Below are positions 49,301 to 57,891 of a stretch of 64,000 bases of DNA, in pieces. Both the position numbers and the translations under genes were made by a program. Position 1 is the stretch's first letter. Each line of letters begins with the position of its first letter. Source of the DNA: Afipia sp. (GTDB lineage: Bacteria; Pseudomonadota; Alphaproteobacteria; Rhizobiales; Xanthobacteraceae); assembly GCA_016201045.1 (NCBI GenBank), contig JACQDM010000007.1, positions 1 through 64,000 on the forward strand, given 5' to 3'. The notes below the pieces were generated by a model. It saw only the letters and a list, made by a program, of their open reading frames with translations. It did not search any database and had not been told where the DNA came from.

Positions 49301-49577
49301 ATGAAATCTGGCTGACACCGTAGGAGCTGGTCGACGTCATCGACGTCAGCGATGGAATTTGTCCAAGCTGGCGTTCGAGAGGCGCCGTCAACAGCGAAGC
49401 GGCAACATCAGGGCTCGCACCGGGCAACTGCGTCGTGACTTGAACGGTCGGGAAGTCGACCTGCGGCAATGCGGAGACGGGAAGCGCCCAATAGCCGAGC
49501 GCGCCGCCGATCAGAAGCGCGATGCCGAGCAGCGAGGTCGCGATCGGCCGGTGGATGAAGGGTTCGGAGACGCTCAT
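46368..49577 (-). CDS. RND efflux permease (HAE1 family), first of two
   Basis: 1069 residues beginning MSVSEPFIHRPIATSLLGIA. It has the same RND architecture as its neighbour: LPGASPDVAASLLTAPLERQ in the first periplasmic loop, GFVVDDAIVMIENIVRHME with the TM4 Asp pair, and the C-terminal GVSIIGGLLVSQVLTLYTTP. It is clearly a different paralogue, not a recent duplicate. An extra Ser/Thr/Gly-rich segment near residue 800 (NTTSTVNGSTTGTAY) is absent from the other permease. The stop codon lies inside the right arm of palindrome 2. The adaptor gene ends 33 bases upstream. Confidence 0.93.
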   Translation of the reverse strand: MSVSEPFIHRPIATSLLGIALLIGGALGYWALPVSALPQVDFPTVQVTTQLPGASPDVAASLLTAPLERQLGQIPSLTSMTSTSSYGVSQISLQFDLGRDIDGATQDVQAAINAAAGVLPKNLPYPPTYAKVNPADAPVMTLAMTSETISLRAMSDLADTLMAQRLAQISGVGRVSVLGGLKPAVRVQADLARLAAYGIAMEDLRNAIAGANVSGPKGSLDGAQQSYTIAANDQIVAADAYKPIIIAYRNGGPVTIGDVARIVDGLENNKTGAWYQGTPAVVIEIQRQPGANVIDVVRQIRSEIPKLQKAVPAGVDLSVVSDRTVTIRASVHDVQFTLVLSVILVTMVVLIFLRSLRATLIAGVALPLSLITSFGIMYFAGFSLDNLSLMALTIGTGFVVDDAIVMIENIVRHMENGESAMDASLRGAREIGFTVISLTVSLIAVFIPLLFMSGLVGRMFREFALTLTIAVVTSAIVSLTLTPMMCSRLLKRHGEERAVPGLATLSGWIDRMVDFYHRTLLWVLQRQRATLIVTFGTIVATLLLYVVAPKGFLPLQDTASITAVTEAGPEVSFSDMQTRQTQAADAIKADPDVIGVVSVIGAGSVNPTTNVGRLVMTLKPRGERKADISAVVNRLKTRVASIPGMTVYFQPVQDIQISTRSSRSQFQYTLTATSAPEVNEWSAKLVRAMRADPLFRDVSSDGQEGGLRAMVDVNRQRAGQLGVSLQAVNDTLNDAFSQRQISTIFGQANQYRVVLEALPEYQTDPAVLSKLYVAGAGSNAVTTSASIGNTTSTVNGSTTGTAYPQVPLEAIATITRTTAPLSISHQAQFPAVSLSFNLAPGEALGNAVTRVAEIEKSIGMPTSISGIYSGDAAEFSRSLSGQPWLILAALVTIYIVLGVLYESYIHPITILSTLPSAGVGAILALILCGQDLSVIGLIGIILLMGIVKKNAIMMIDFALEAERHQGMSAYDAIVQACLLRFRPIMMTTLAALFGALPLAIESGTGAELRFPLGVSIIGGLLVSQVLTLYTTPVIYLALDRINRRIEKAVPPDGTGLPSPPIAGAAEGLQ

Positions 49578-49610
49578 CGGAATGCGCTCATGGTTTTATC
49601 GAGACGCGCG

Positions 49611-50942
49611 TCACTGTGACGACTTCGCACCGCTGTCTGACTTTTGCGCCCCCGCGCCGTCCTGCGTTTTCTGACCGCGTTTCTCGCCCTTTTGCCCGCC
49701 TTGCCCGCCGCCCTTCTTGCGCGGCGCGAGATCGGGCGTCGTCTCCTGATAGTTTTCGCTGATGCTGACGCGCGAACCGTCGGCCAGGTTGGCGAAGCCG
49801 GTGGTCACAACGCGATCCGATGTCGTGACGCCGGACGCGATCACGGCATCCTTCTCGTTCTGCTGGACGACATTGACCACGCGCGCGGATACGACATTGC
49901 CCTCGCCGATCACATAGACGAACGTGCCGGCGGGCCCGCGCTGAACGGATGCGGTCGGAACGACGATGGCCTTTTGGAGCGTCTGCACTTTCAGGCGCAC
50001 ATTGACGAATTGCCCCGGCCAAAGCTGGAACGTGCCGTTCGGAAATTCCGCCTTCAGCTTCACCGTGCCGGTGGTCTGGTCCACCTGATTGTCGACGGCG
50101 GTCAAGGTGCCGGTATCCGCGACAGTCTTGCCGTCATTGGCGAACACATCCACCGCAAGCGTACCGCTCGCCGCCGCCGTATTGACGCGCACGATCTGTT
50201 GCTGCGGCAGGCTGAACCACACTGCGATGGGCTGAAGCTGCGTGATAACCACGACGCCGGTTGCGTCAGACGCATGAACGATGTTGCCGGGATCGACCTG
50301 CCGCAAGCCTGCACGGCCAGACAGAGGTGCGACGATCTTGGTGTAACCGAGCGTCGCCTGTGTGTTGTCCATGGCCGCCTGATCGGATTTCACCAGCGCT
50401 TCGAGTTGAGCGACGGTCGCGCGCTGGGTATCGGCTTGCTGCGCGGAGCCGGCTTTCGCGGCGGCCAGTTGCTGATAGCGATTGAGATCGATGCGTGCGT
50501 TGGCAAGCGTCGCCTCGTCCTGCGCCTTCTTGGCGACGGCCTGATCGAATTGCGCTTTGTAGATCGCCGGATCGATCTCGGCGAGAATATCGCCGGCCTG
50601 CACGTTCTGGCCTTCCTTGAAATTCACCGACAGCAATTTGCCGTCTACCTGCGCACGCACGGTGACATTATTCAACGCGCGCACCGAGCCGACGCCATCG
50701 AGATACACCGGCATGTCTTCGATGCGCGGCAACGCGGCGAGAACCGGAACGGTCAATCCGGTCTGCGTGCGATTTGTTGCCGGGGACTGATTGAACAGCG
50801 ACCAGGCGATATAGGCAGCGCCCACAACAATCAGCAGCCCGATGGCGATCGAGACCGTGCGGCGGCGCGCAGAGGACGCAAGCCGCGCGAGGCCTTCGCT
50901 GGCGGCCTTTGCCGTCTCGTTGAGGTCGGGCTTAAAGAGCAT
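49611..50942 (-). CDS. RND periplasmic adaptor (MFP/HlyD family)
   Basis: 443 residues from ATG 50942. A membrane anchor (SIAIGLLIVVGAAYIAWSLF, about residues 25-44) is followed by the lipoyl-like half motif VDGKLLSVNFKEGQNVQAGD, a helical hairpin (AQFDQAVAKKAQDEATLAN) and the second half TKIVAPLSGRAGLRQVDPG. The C-terminal tail is Lys/Gly/Gln-rich (RKKGGGQGGQKGEKRGQK), an unusual charged extension. It links the RND trimer to the outer-membrane channel. Its start overlaps the end of the upstream OMF gene by 11 bases. Confidence 0.92.
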   Translation of the reverse strand: MLFKPDLNETAKAASEGLARLASSARRRTVSIAIGLLIVVGAAYIAWSLFNQSPATNRTQTGLTVPVLAALPRIEDMPVYLDGVGSVRALNNVTVRAQVDGKLLSVNFKEGQNVQAGDILAEIDPAIYKAQFDQAVAKKAQDEATLANARIDLNRYQQLAAAKAGSAQQADTQRATVAQLEALVKSDQAAMDNTQATLGYTKIVAPLSGRAGLRQVDPGNIVHASDATGVVVITQLQPIAVWFSLPQQQIVRVNTAAASGTLAVDVFANDGKTVADTGTLTAVDNQVDQTTGTVKLKAEFPNGTFQLWPGQFVNVRLKVQTLQKAIVVPTASVQRGPAGTFVYVIGEGNVVSARVVNVVQQNEKDAVIASGVTTSDRVVTTGFANLADGSRVSISENYQETTPDLAPRKKGGGQGGQKGEKRGQKTQDGAGAQKSDSGAKSSQ

Positions 50943-52461
50943 CGGCCTTTTCTTCCGTCTTAGGCTCTGTCCTTGGCGACCACCCGCCGCCCAGCGCCTG
51001 ATAGAGGCTGACGATCGCCTGAAGCCGCGCAAGCTGGGCCTGCGCCAGCGAATCTTCAGCCTGAAATAGTGTCAGTTGCGTGTTTAGCACAGTCACGATG
51101 TCCGCGGTGCCCGCCCGGAGCTGCCTCTCGGAAAGTTCAAATGCGCGGCGCGAGGAGATGACGACGTTCCGCTGCAGCCTTAATTTTTCCGTCGTCTGCC
51201 GGATGGCGACCAGAGCCGTATCGACGTCCGAGAATGCCTGAACGACGGTCTTGCGATAAGTCTGCAGCAGCTCGTCCTGCTTGGCCTTGTTGTAGTCGAA
51301 ATTCGCCTGAATTTTCCCGGCGTCGAAGATCGGCTGGGTCAGGCCCGCCGCCATGTTGAAGAACGCCGATTGCGGAACGAACAGCGCCATCAACGCGGCG
51401 CTCTGATAGCCGCCGCTGCCGGTAAGCTGGATGCTCGGGAAAAATTGCGCGCGCGCGCTGCCGACATTGGCCGTCGCCGACGCCAACTGATTTTCCTGGC
51501 GGCGAATATCCGGCCGCTGGATCAACAATTCAGAGGGCAGCCCCGGCGTTACGCGCGGAATTCCGATCTGGCTGAGTGACGCGCCGGTCAGCCGCACACG
51601 CTCCGGCGGCCGCGCGACAAGGACAGCCAGGACATTCGCATTCTGGTCGAGCGTTTGCTTGAGCGGAGGGACCAGCGCCTTCTGGTTGTTCAGCACGCTC
51701 TCCTGCTGCGCCAGATCGAGGTCCGAATTGGTACCGGCATCGACGCGCGATTTGATCGCGTTGTAGATCCGCTGGGCGCTGGCGATGTTGTTTTGCGCGA
51801 TCCTCAAGCGATCCTGCGAAGCGACGACCGTAAAATAAGCGTTGGCAACGCTGGCGAGTGTCGTCAGGGCAACGACGTCGCGGTCGAAGCGATTGGAGTT
51901 CGCGGTTTCTTCCGCGGCCAGCAGCGCGTCGCGGTTCTTGCCCCAGAAGTCGATTTCGTAGCTCGCGTTCAGCTGCGCGACATGGTTCGTCACTTCGGTT
52001 CGCCCGCCAACCGAACTGCCGGTTGTCACCACGCCCGTATTCTTCGACGACCGCGACCGGGAGCCGGAGAATCCACCCGTTACGCTCGGAAGCAGCGCCG
52101 CACCCGCCTCCGACGCAAGCGCATCCGCCTGGACGATGCGCGCGGTTGCAGCGGCGATGTCGAGATTCACCCGCTGTGCTTCTTCCATCAGCACCGTCAA
52201 TTCCGGCGAGCGAAATGCCCGCCACCAATCCAGCGACGGCGGCGTTTCATCGGAATCGATTGGCGAAGCGGATTTATAGATATCCGGCACATCGAGTGCC
52301 GCGTTCGGGACGTCTGCGGTGACGATGCACCCCGCCGAAAGGGCCGCGAGCATCAACGCCGATCCAATGCCGACAAGCCGCCGCGAGCGCGACGGATCGG
52401 CGGGACAGGACAGGACACGCAACAACAGCACCGGACGGTCAACTCTCTGATTATGCAGCAT
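50932..52461 (-). CDS. Outer-membrane efflux lipoprotein (NodT/OprM family)
   Basis: 509 residues from the ATG at 52461; the frame runs to 52542. A lipoprotein signal with LAALSAGC places the acylated Cys near residue 44. OEP-type repeats follow (SLDWWRAFRSPELTVLMEEA, then VTPGLPSELLIQRPDIRRQE, the NodT-family signature). It forms the exit duct of the tripartite pump. It is the first gene of the four-gene operon; no regulator gene is adjacent in the window. Confidence 0.92.
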   Translation of the reverse strand: MLHNQRVDRPVLLLRVLSCPADPSRSRRLVGIGSALMLAALSAGCIVTADVPNAALDVPDIYKSASPIDSDETPPSLDWWRAFRSPELTVLMEEAQRVNLDIAAATARIVQADALASEAGAALLPSVTGGFSGSRSRSSKNTGVVTTGSSVGGRTEVTNHVAQLNASYEIDFWGKNRDALLAAEETANSNRFDRDVVALTTLASVANAYFTVVASQDRLRIAQNNIASAQRIYNAIKSRVDAGTNSDLDLAQQESVLNNQKALVPPLKQTLDQNANVLAVLVARPPERVRLTGASLSQIGIPRVTPGLPSELLIQRPDIRRQENQLASATANVGSARAQFFPSIQLTGSGGYQSAALMALFVPQSAFFNMAAGLTQPIFDAGKIQANFDYNKAKQDELLQTYRKTVVQAFSDVDTALVAIRQTTEKLRLQRNVVISSRRAFELSERQLRAGTADIVTVLNTQLTLFQAEDSLAQAQLARLQAIVSLYQALGGGWSPRTEPKTEEKADAL

Positions 52462-52753
52462 CCTACCGGGGCGGCCGGGCGGCGGACAGTCATCCCAAGC
52501 CACACTCGGCAACACAAGCGGCCCAGCCGCGACACCGATCAACAGTTCGGGCGCGATTGTCCACGGGATACGGGGGCTTGGCGTATTGACCCACTCTGGA
52601 AAGCCTACAATCCTTACCGCGAATTCATGCGCGATTGCGCCGATTTGAGGATTACGACCTGCCGTCAGCGCCCGAACCCCCGCCGCCTAGGCTCCTGAAA
52701 CTCCAAGGGGAAAACCCCGTATCTGAGAAGCCGGTTGGGAACAGGGGGTTGAA

Positions 52754-54067
52754 ATGCGCATCGCAGTGATTGGAACGGGAATCGCCGGCAACGCCGCCGC
52801 GTGGGCGCTGTCGCAACGATACCCGGTCACAGTCTACGAGCGCGAACTCAGACAGGGCGGCCACAGCCATACCGTCACCGTCGAATACGACGGAACTCCG
52901 GTCGCCGTGGACATCGGCTTTATCGTCTACAACGAACTGAACTACCCCGGCCTGACGAAGCTGTTCGCGCATCTCGGCGTCGAGAGTATTGCAAGCGACA
53001 TGACCTTTGCGGTGACGGCCGACCAAGGCCGCTTCGAGTGGAAGGGCGGCGGCAATACATGGTGGGATACCGCCAAGGGATTGTTCGCGCAGCCGCGCAA
53101 TCTGCTGTCGCCATCGTTCCTCTGGATGCTGCGGGATATTCTGCGCTTCAACGACAAGAGCACCGAAGACCATGCGGCCGGACGGCTGACGGGATTGTCG
53201 CTCGGCGAATATTTCAAAATGCGCGGCTTCGCGCCGCGATTACTCTCGGATTATCTAGCCCCGATGGGCGCTGCGATCTGGTCGGCGCCGGCAAATGAAA
53301 TTCTCGATTTTCCGGCCGAAAACTTCGTCGCCTTTTTCAGCAACCATCGCCTGCTTCAGTACGACCGTCCGGTGTGGCGCACGGTCAAGGGCGGAAGCTG
53401 CGCTTACGTCGAAAAACTCACCGCGCCTTTCCGCGATCGCATCCGCAGCGGTTGCGCGGTGACATCGATTGAGCGGACCGATCACGGCGTGATCGTTCAA
53501 GACAGCCGGGGTCATTCGGAAACCTACGATCACGTTGTCATCGCCTCTCACAGCGATCAGGCACTCGACATGCTGGCCGACGCAACCAAGGACGAGCAGC
53601 AAATTCTCGGCGACATCCCCTACTCGCCGAACGTCGTCTATCTGCACCGCGATCTGCGCCTGATGCCGAAGCGCAAGCGCGCATGGGCGTCGTGGAATTT
53701 CCTGCGCTGGCAGCGCAAAGGCACGGCTGTGAACGATGTCGCCGTCACCTATTGGATGAATGCGCTGCAAGGCATCGACGCCGACAAGCCGCTGTTCGTC
53801 AGCCTCAACCCTCCGTTCGATCCCGATCCTGCATTGACCTTCGGACGCTACCTTTGCGACCATCCGCAATACGATGTTGCGGCCTTCGCCGCGCAAAAGC
53901 GTCTCGGTGAGATTCAAGGCAAGCGCCGGACGTGGTTCTGCGGTGCATGGACCGGATATGGATTCCACGAGGACGGGCTTCGCTCCGGCTTCGCTGTCGC
54001 CGAAGCTCTCGGCGCGGCGCTGCCGTGGAATGCGCCGGCCCCTGAACTGGCGGAAGCCGCCGAGTAG
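52754..54067 (+). CDS. FAD-dependent oxidoreductase (amine-oxidase fold)
   Basis: 437 residues. The N-terminal dinucleotide motif VIGTGIAGNAAAW (GxGxxG) is followed by the FAD-ribose Glu in TVYERELRQGG. The C-terminal FAD contact is WTGYGFHEDGLRSGFAVAEA. The group is annotated as NAD(P)/FAD-binding or amine-oxidase proteins and typically precedes DUF1365 and CFA-like genes. In Rhodobacter, as I recall, such a cassette is under an RpoE sigma factor and the oxidoreductase acts in furan fatty-acid formation. It is 2 bases from the next gene. A lipid-modifying role is an inference from context. Confidence 0.85.
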   Translation: MRIAVIGTGIAGNAAAWALSQRYPVTVYERELRQGGHSHTVTVEYDGTPVAVDIGFIVYNELNYPGLTKLFAHLGVESIASDMTFAVTADQGRFEWKGGGNTWWDTAKGLFAQPRNLLSPSFLWMLRDILRFNDKSTEDHAAGRLTGLSLGEYFKMRGFAPRLLSDYLAPMGAAIWSAPANEILDFPAENFVAFFSNHRLLQYDRPVWRTVKGGSCAYVEKLTAPFRDRIRSGCAVTSIERTDHGVIVQDSRGHSETYDHVVIASHSDQALDMLADATKDEQQILGDIPYSPNVVYLHRDLRLMPKRKRAWASWNFLRWQRKGTAVNDVAVTYWMNALQGIDADKPLFVSLNPPFDPDPALTFGRYLCDHPQYDVAAFAAQKRLGEIQGKRRTWFCGAWTGYGFHEDGLRSGFAVAEALGAALPWNAPAPELAEAAE

Positions 54068-54069
54068 TC

Positions 54070-54978
54070 ATGAAGCGAAACGGTCCCGAAAAGGCCATTC
54101 AAACGACGGGAGCCGATGCACCCGCCGCGCTTTATTTCGGCGACGTGATGCATGCGCGGCTGAAGCCCATGAAGCACAGTTCTCGGGGTCATCGTTTCAG
54201 CTACCGCGTGTTCAGCCTGTTGATCGATCTCGATCGTCTCGATGAGGCCAACAAGATGTCGCCGCTGTTCGGCGTCAACCGCGCTGCCCTCTATAGTTTC
54301 CACGAGCGCGATCACGGCCTGCGCGACGGATCGGGGTTGCGCGGCTATGTGAACCGGCGCGCGGCGGAACGCGGCGTCGATCTCACCGGCGGAAAAATCC
54401 TGCTGCTCTGCTATCCGCGCCTGTTCGGCTACACGTTCAATCCGCTGTCGGTCTATTTTTGCTATCGCGCCGATGGTTCGCTTGCGCTTCTGATCTATGA
54501 AGTCCGCAACACCTTCGGCGACATCCATTCCTACGTGCTGCCCGTTCGCGATGACGAATTGTCGCAGGCAGGTGTGCGTCAGGAACAAAACAAGCTGTTT
54601 TATGTTTCTCCATTCGTCGAAATGGCGATGCGTTATTATTTCCGCGTCGCACCACCGGGCGACTCAGTCAGATTGCGCATCCTGGAGACCGACGCCGAAG
54701 GCCCGCTTCTGGCAGCGACCTTCTCCGGTACGCGCAAGCCGCTCACCAGCGCGTCGCTTTTGCTTGCCTTCATCAACCTGCCGCTCGTGACTTTCAAAAT
54801 CATGGCGGCGATCCACTGGGAAGCCTTGCGTCTTTGGATCAAAGGCGCAAAACTTGTCGAACGGCCAATCAAAACGGATCGGAGCGAGCGCCCCGCCGAA
54901 AAAGGATTTGAACCGCAGAGACTTCATCACCAAGGACTTGGTCAACAAAGACTCGGACATAGAGCCATTTCGCATTGA
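54070..54978 (+). CDS. DUF1365 protein
   Basis: 302 residues. The DUF1365 signature is HSSRGHRFSYRVFSLLIDLD near residue 36, with KILLLCYPRLFGYTFNPLSV and FYVSPFVEMAMRYYFRV. Family function is unknown but it co-occurs with CFA-synthase-like genes. The C-terminus (after about residue 265) is basic and low-complexity. It lies 2 bases after the oxidoreductase and 12 before the CFA remnant. Confidence 0.87.
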   Translation: MKRNGPEKAIQTTGADAPAALYFGDVMHARLKPMKHSSRGHRFSYRVFSLLIDLDRLDEANKMSPLFGVNRAALYSFHERDHGLRDGSGLRGYVNRRAAERGVDLTGGKILLLCYPRLFGYTFNPLSVYFCYRADGSLALLIYEVRNTFGDIHSYVLPVRDDELSQAGVRQEQNKLFYVSPFVEMAMRYYFRVAPPGDSVRLRILETDAEGPLLAATFSGTRKPLTSASLLLAFINLPLVTFKIMAAIHWEALRLWIKGAKLVERPIKTDRSERPAEKGFEPQRLHHQGLGQQRLGHRAISH

Positions 54979-54990
54979 TGGAATCGCGCG

Positions 54991-55988
54991 ATGCCTGATC
55001 TCATCAGAATTACGCCCGATACGGTCGCGGCCGTTTTGCCTGACGTTCCCCGGATGGTCCGGCTGGCTTTCAATTTCGTTTCCCAACTCAGACGCGGCAC
55101 GCTCGACGTTACCCTTCCCGACGGACGCATTATCCGGTGCGGCGGTTACGAGCCGGGACCGTCCGCCCAGATGACAATCTACAGTTACGGGTTCGCGTGG
55201 CGGCTTGCGCGCGGCGGCGACATCGGCGCCGCGGAAGCCTATCTGCGCCGCGAATGGGACACGCCGAACCTCACGCAGTTTCTTTATATCTTCTGCGTCA
55301 ACCACGACCTGATCCAGTCGATGCTCGGCGGCAAGCCGATCGCGCGTCTGGTCCAGACACTCCGGCACTGGATGAACCGCAACACAAGGCGGCAAGCGCA
55401 GCGCAACATCTACGCGCACTACGACATCGGCAACAAGTTCTACTCGTCCTGGCTCGACCCGAGCATGACGTATTCCTCGGCGCTGTTCGAGGACGGCACC
55501 AACGATCTCACGGCCGCGCAACACAACAAGTATCGCCGTCTTGCGGAGGCTATCAATCTTCAACCCGGCCAGAAGGTTCTCGAGATCGGCTGCGGCTGGG
55601 GCGGCTTTGCCGAATACGTCGCCAAGAACTACGACGCGAAGGTGGTCGGGCTGACCATCAGCACCGAGCAGCGCGCTACCGGCGCGAGGTCGATTTCATC
55701 CAGCGCTACGTGTTTCCGGGCGGCATGCTGCCCTCGCCGGAAATTCTCAAATCGCTCGGAGACAAGTTCGGCGTTCCCGTGATCCGCGAGCGCATCTTCG
55801 GCGAGGACTACGCCAAGACACTGGCAACATGGCGCGACAATTTCCGCGCGGCGTGGCCGAACCTCATTCCGCTGGGATTCGACGAGCGCTTCCGCAGGCT
55901 CTGGGAATATTACCTCGCCTATTGCGAGGCAGGATTCCTCTCCGGCAACATCGATGTGCGGCAGGTTGTTTTCGCAAAGCCTGCCTGA
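54991..55988 (+). pseudogene. cfa: Cyclopropane-fatty-acyl-phospholipid synthase, disrupted
   Basis: From ATG 54991 the first frame encodes the N-terminal CFA domain and the AdoMet site VLEIGCGWGGFAEYVAKNYD up to TISTEQR (about 55677), then shifts into nonsense and stops at 55782. The next frame continues with YRREVDFIQRYVFPGGMLPS to VRQVVFAKPA, the true C-terminus, ending at 55988. Between TISTEQR and YRREVDF about 75-80 residues of the family, including the region QDYRD..FDRI..MFE, are missing. A single internal deletion of 3n+1 bases explains both the missing block and the frameshift. The product cannot be a working methyltransferase. An assembly error is the alternative. Confidence 0.9.
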
Positions 55989-56107
55989 CCGCACTATTTG
56001 TTCTTGGAAAACGCGCAAACCTCGCCTGCATGAACCGCTCTTGCCGGGGAGAAGCCGTGCGACTAGCTTGATGGCGTCATTCCCGCCTCACGCATCATTC
56101 GGGCCGC

Positions 56108-57148
56108 ATGCATATCCGCAAAGACGTTATCGACGCCATCGGCAATACGCCGCTCATCAAACTGAAGCGCGCGTCGCAAGAGACCGGCTGCGAGATTCTC
56201 GGCAAGGCCGAGTTCATGAACCCCGGACAATCGGTCAAGGATCGCGCCGGCAAGCAGATGATCCTCGAAGCGGAGAAGCGCGGTGAACTGCGTCCCGGCG
56301 GCCTTGTTGTTGAGAGCACCGCAGGCAACACAGGAATCGGTCTTGCGCTGGTTGCGGCCGCGCGCGGCTACCGCACCATCATCGTGATTCCGGAAACGCA
56401 GAGCCAGGAAAAGAAAGACGTGCTGCGCCTGTTCGGCGCGGAGCTGGTCGAAGTGCCTGCGCTGCCCTACTCCAACCCGAACAACTACCAGCATGTCGGC
56501 AAGCGCCTCGCCGATGAACTGCGCAAGACAGAGAAGAACGGCGTGATCTTCGCCGACCAGTGGAACAATCTCGACAATCCCAAGGCGCATTACGTTTCGA
56601 CCGGCCCGGAAATCTGGGATCAGACCGACGGCAAGATCGACGGCTTCATCTGCTCCATCGGCACCGGCGGCACGCTCGCGGGCACAGCGAAGTTTCTTCG
56701 CGAGAAGAAAAGCAAGATCATGATCGGAGTCGCCGATCCGCGCGGTGCGGCGATGTACAATTATTTCGATCACGGCGAGGTCAAATCGACCGACGGCGGC
56801 TCCGTCACCGAAGGCATCGGGCTCGGTCGCGTGACGCCTGTGATCGAGGGCACCAAAGTCGACAAGGCCTACCTGATCGAGGATAGCGAGGCGGTGCCGA
56901 TTGTGTTCGATCTGCTCGAGAACGAAGGCATCTGCGTCGGCGGCTCCTCCGGCATCAACGTTGCGGGCGCTATTCGTCTCGCCAAAGACCTCGGGCCCGG
57001 CCACACCATCGTGACCATTTTGTGCGACTACGGTACACGCTATCAGTCGAAGCTATTCAATCTCGAATTTCTGCGCTCGAAGAAGCTGCCGGTTCCGGCA
57101 TGGCTCGAACGCAAGAGCACGATCAAGCCGCCGTTCGAGAAGACCTAG
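56108..57148 (+). CDS. cysK: Cysteine synthase A
   Basis: 346 residues. The PLP lysine is Lys44 in [13 protein letters not shown]. The substrate loop [11 protein letters not shown] and the phosphate-binding [12 protein letters not shown] are intact. It makes cysteine from O-acetylserine and sulfide. The length is about 20-30 residues over E. coli CysK, with a C-terminal [20 protein letters not shown] extension common in this clade. Its TAG overlaps the aapP stop on the other strand by 4 bases (ctag). Confidence 0.92.
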   Translation: MHIRKDVIDAIGNTPLIKLKRASQETGCEILGKAEFMNPGQSVKDRAGKQMILEAEKRGELRPGGLVVESTAGNTGIGLALVAAARGYRTIIVIPETQSQEKKDVLRLFGAELVEVPALPYSNPNNYQHVGKRLADELRKTEKNGVIFADQWNNLDNPKAHYVSTGPEIWDQTDGKIDGFICSIGTGGTLAGTAKFLREKKSKIMIGVADPRGAAMYNYFDHGEVKSTDGGSVTEGIGLGRVTPVIEGTKVDKAYLIEDSEAVPIVFDLLENEGICVGGSSGINVAGAIRLAKDLGPGHTIVTILCDYGTRYQSKLFNLEFLRSKKLPVPAWLERKSTIKPPFEKT

Positions 57149-57882
57149 CGCAAGATCTGGCTGAGGAACGTCTTGGTCCGCGCGTGTTGCGGATGTGAAA
57201 AGAATTCCTCAGGCTTGTTGGCTTCGACAATCTGCCCCGCATCCATGAACACGACGCGGTCCGCCACTTCCCTCGCAAAGCCCATCTCGTGCGTAACGAC
57301 GAGCATTGTCATGCCTTCCTTGGCGAGATCGACCATGGTGTCGAGAACTTCCTTGACCATTTCCGGGTCGAGCGCGGAGGTCGGCTCGTCGAACAGCATC
57401 ACCTTCGGATTCATCGTCAGCGCCCGCGCAATCGCCACGCGCTGCTGTTGACCGCCGGAAATCTGGCCCGGATATTTGTCGGCCTTGTCGGGAATTCGCA
57501 CCCGCTCCAGATATTTCATCGCCGCAGCCTCCGCCTGCTTGCGCGGCATGTTACGCACCCAGATCGGTGCCAGCGTGCAGTTTTCCAGAACGGTCAGGTG
57601 CGGAAACAGGTTGAAACTCTGGAACACCATGCCGACTTCGCGGCGAACGTCGTCGACGCGGCGCAAATTGGGGCCGAGATCGATGCCGTCGACGACAATG
57701 CGGCCTTCCTGAAATTCTTCCAATGCATTGATGCAGCGGATGAGAGTCGACTTGCCCGAACCCGACGGCCCGCAGATCACGATGCGCTCACCGCGCCCGA
57801 CTCTCAGATCGATGTCGCGCAGGACATGGAAATCGCCGAACCATTTGTTCAGGCCCGAAATGCTGACGATTGCGTCACTCAT
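57145..57882 (-). CDS. aapP: Amino-acid ABC transporter ATPase AapP
   Basis: 245 residues. Walker A GPSGSGKS, signature [15 protein letters not shown], Walker [16 protein letters not shown] and H-loop [10 protein letters not shown] are all present. The sequence matches polar amino-acid ATPases (AapP/GlnQ type). It is the last gene of an aapJQMP operon, 9 bases after aapM. It energises uptake of a broad range of L-amino acids. Confidence 0.95.
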   Translation of the reverse strand: MSDAIVSISGLNKWFGDFHVLRDIDLRVGRGERIVICGPSGSGKSTLIRCINALEEFQEGRIVVDGIDLGPNLRRVDDVRREVGMVFQSFNLFPHLTVLENCTLAPIWVRNMPRKQAEAAAMKYLERVRIPDKADKYPGQISGGQQQRVAIARALTMNPKVMLFDEPTSALDPEMVKEVLDTMVDLAKEGMTMLVVTHEMGFAREVADRVVFMDAGQIVEANKPEEFFSHPQHARTKTFLSQILR

Positions 57883-57891
57883 CGTTCGGTC

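Noticed and set aside
49644..50963. 439-residue frame on the + strand
   Set aside because: Antisense to the RND adaptor gene, Arg/Asp/His-rich shadow.
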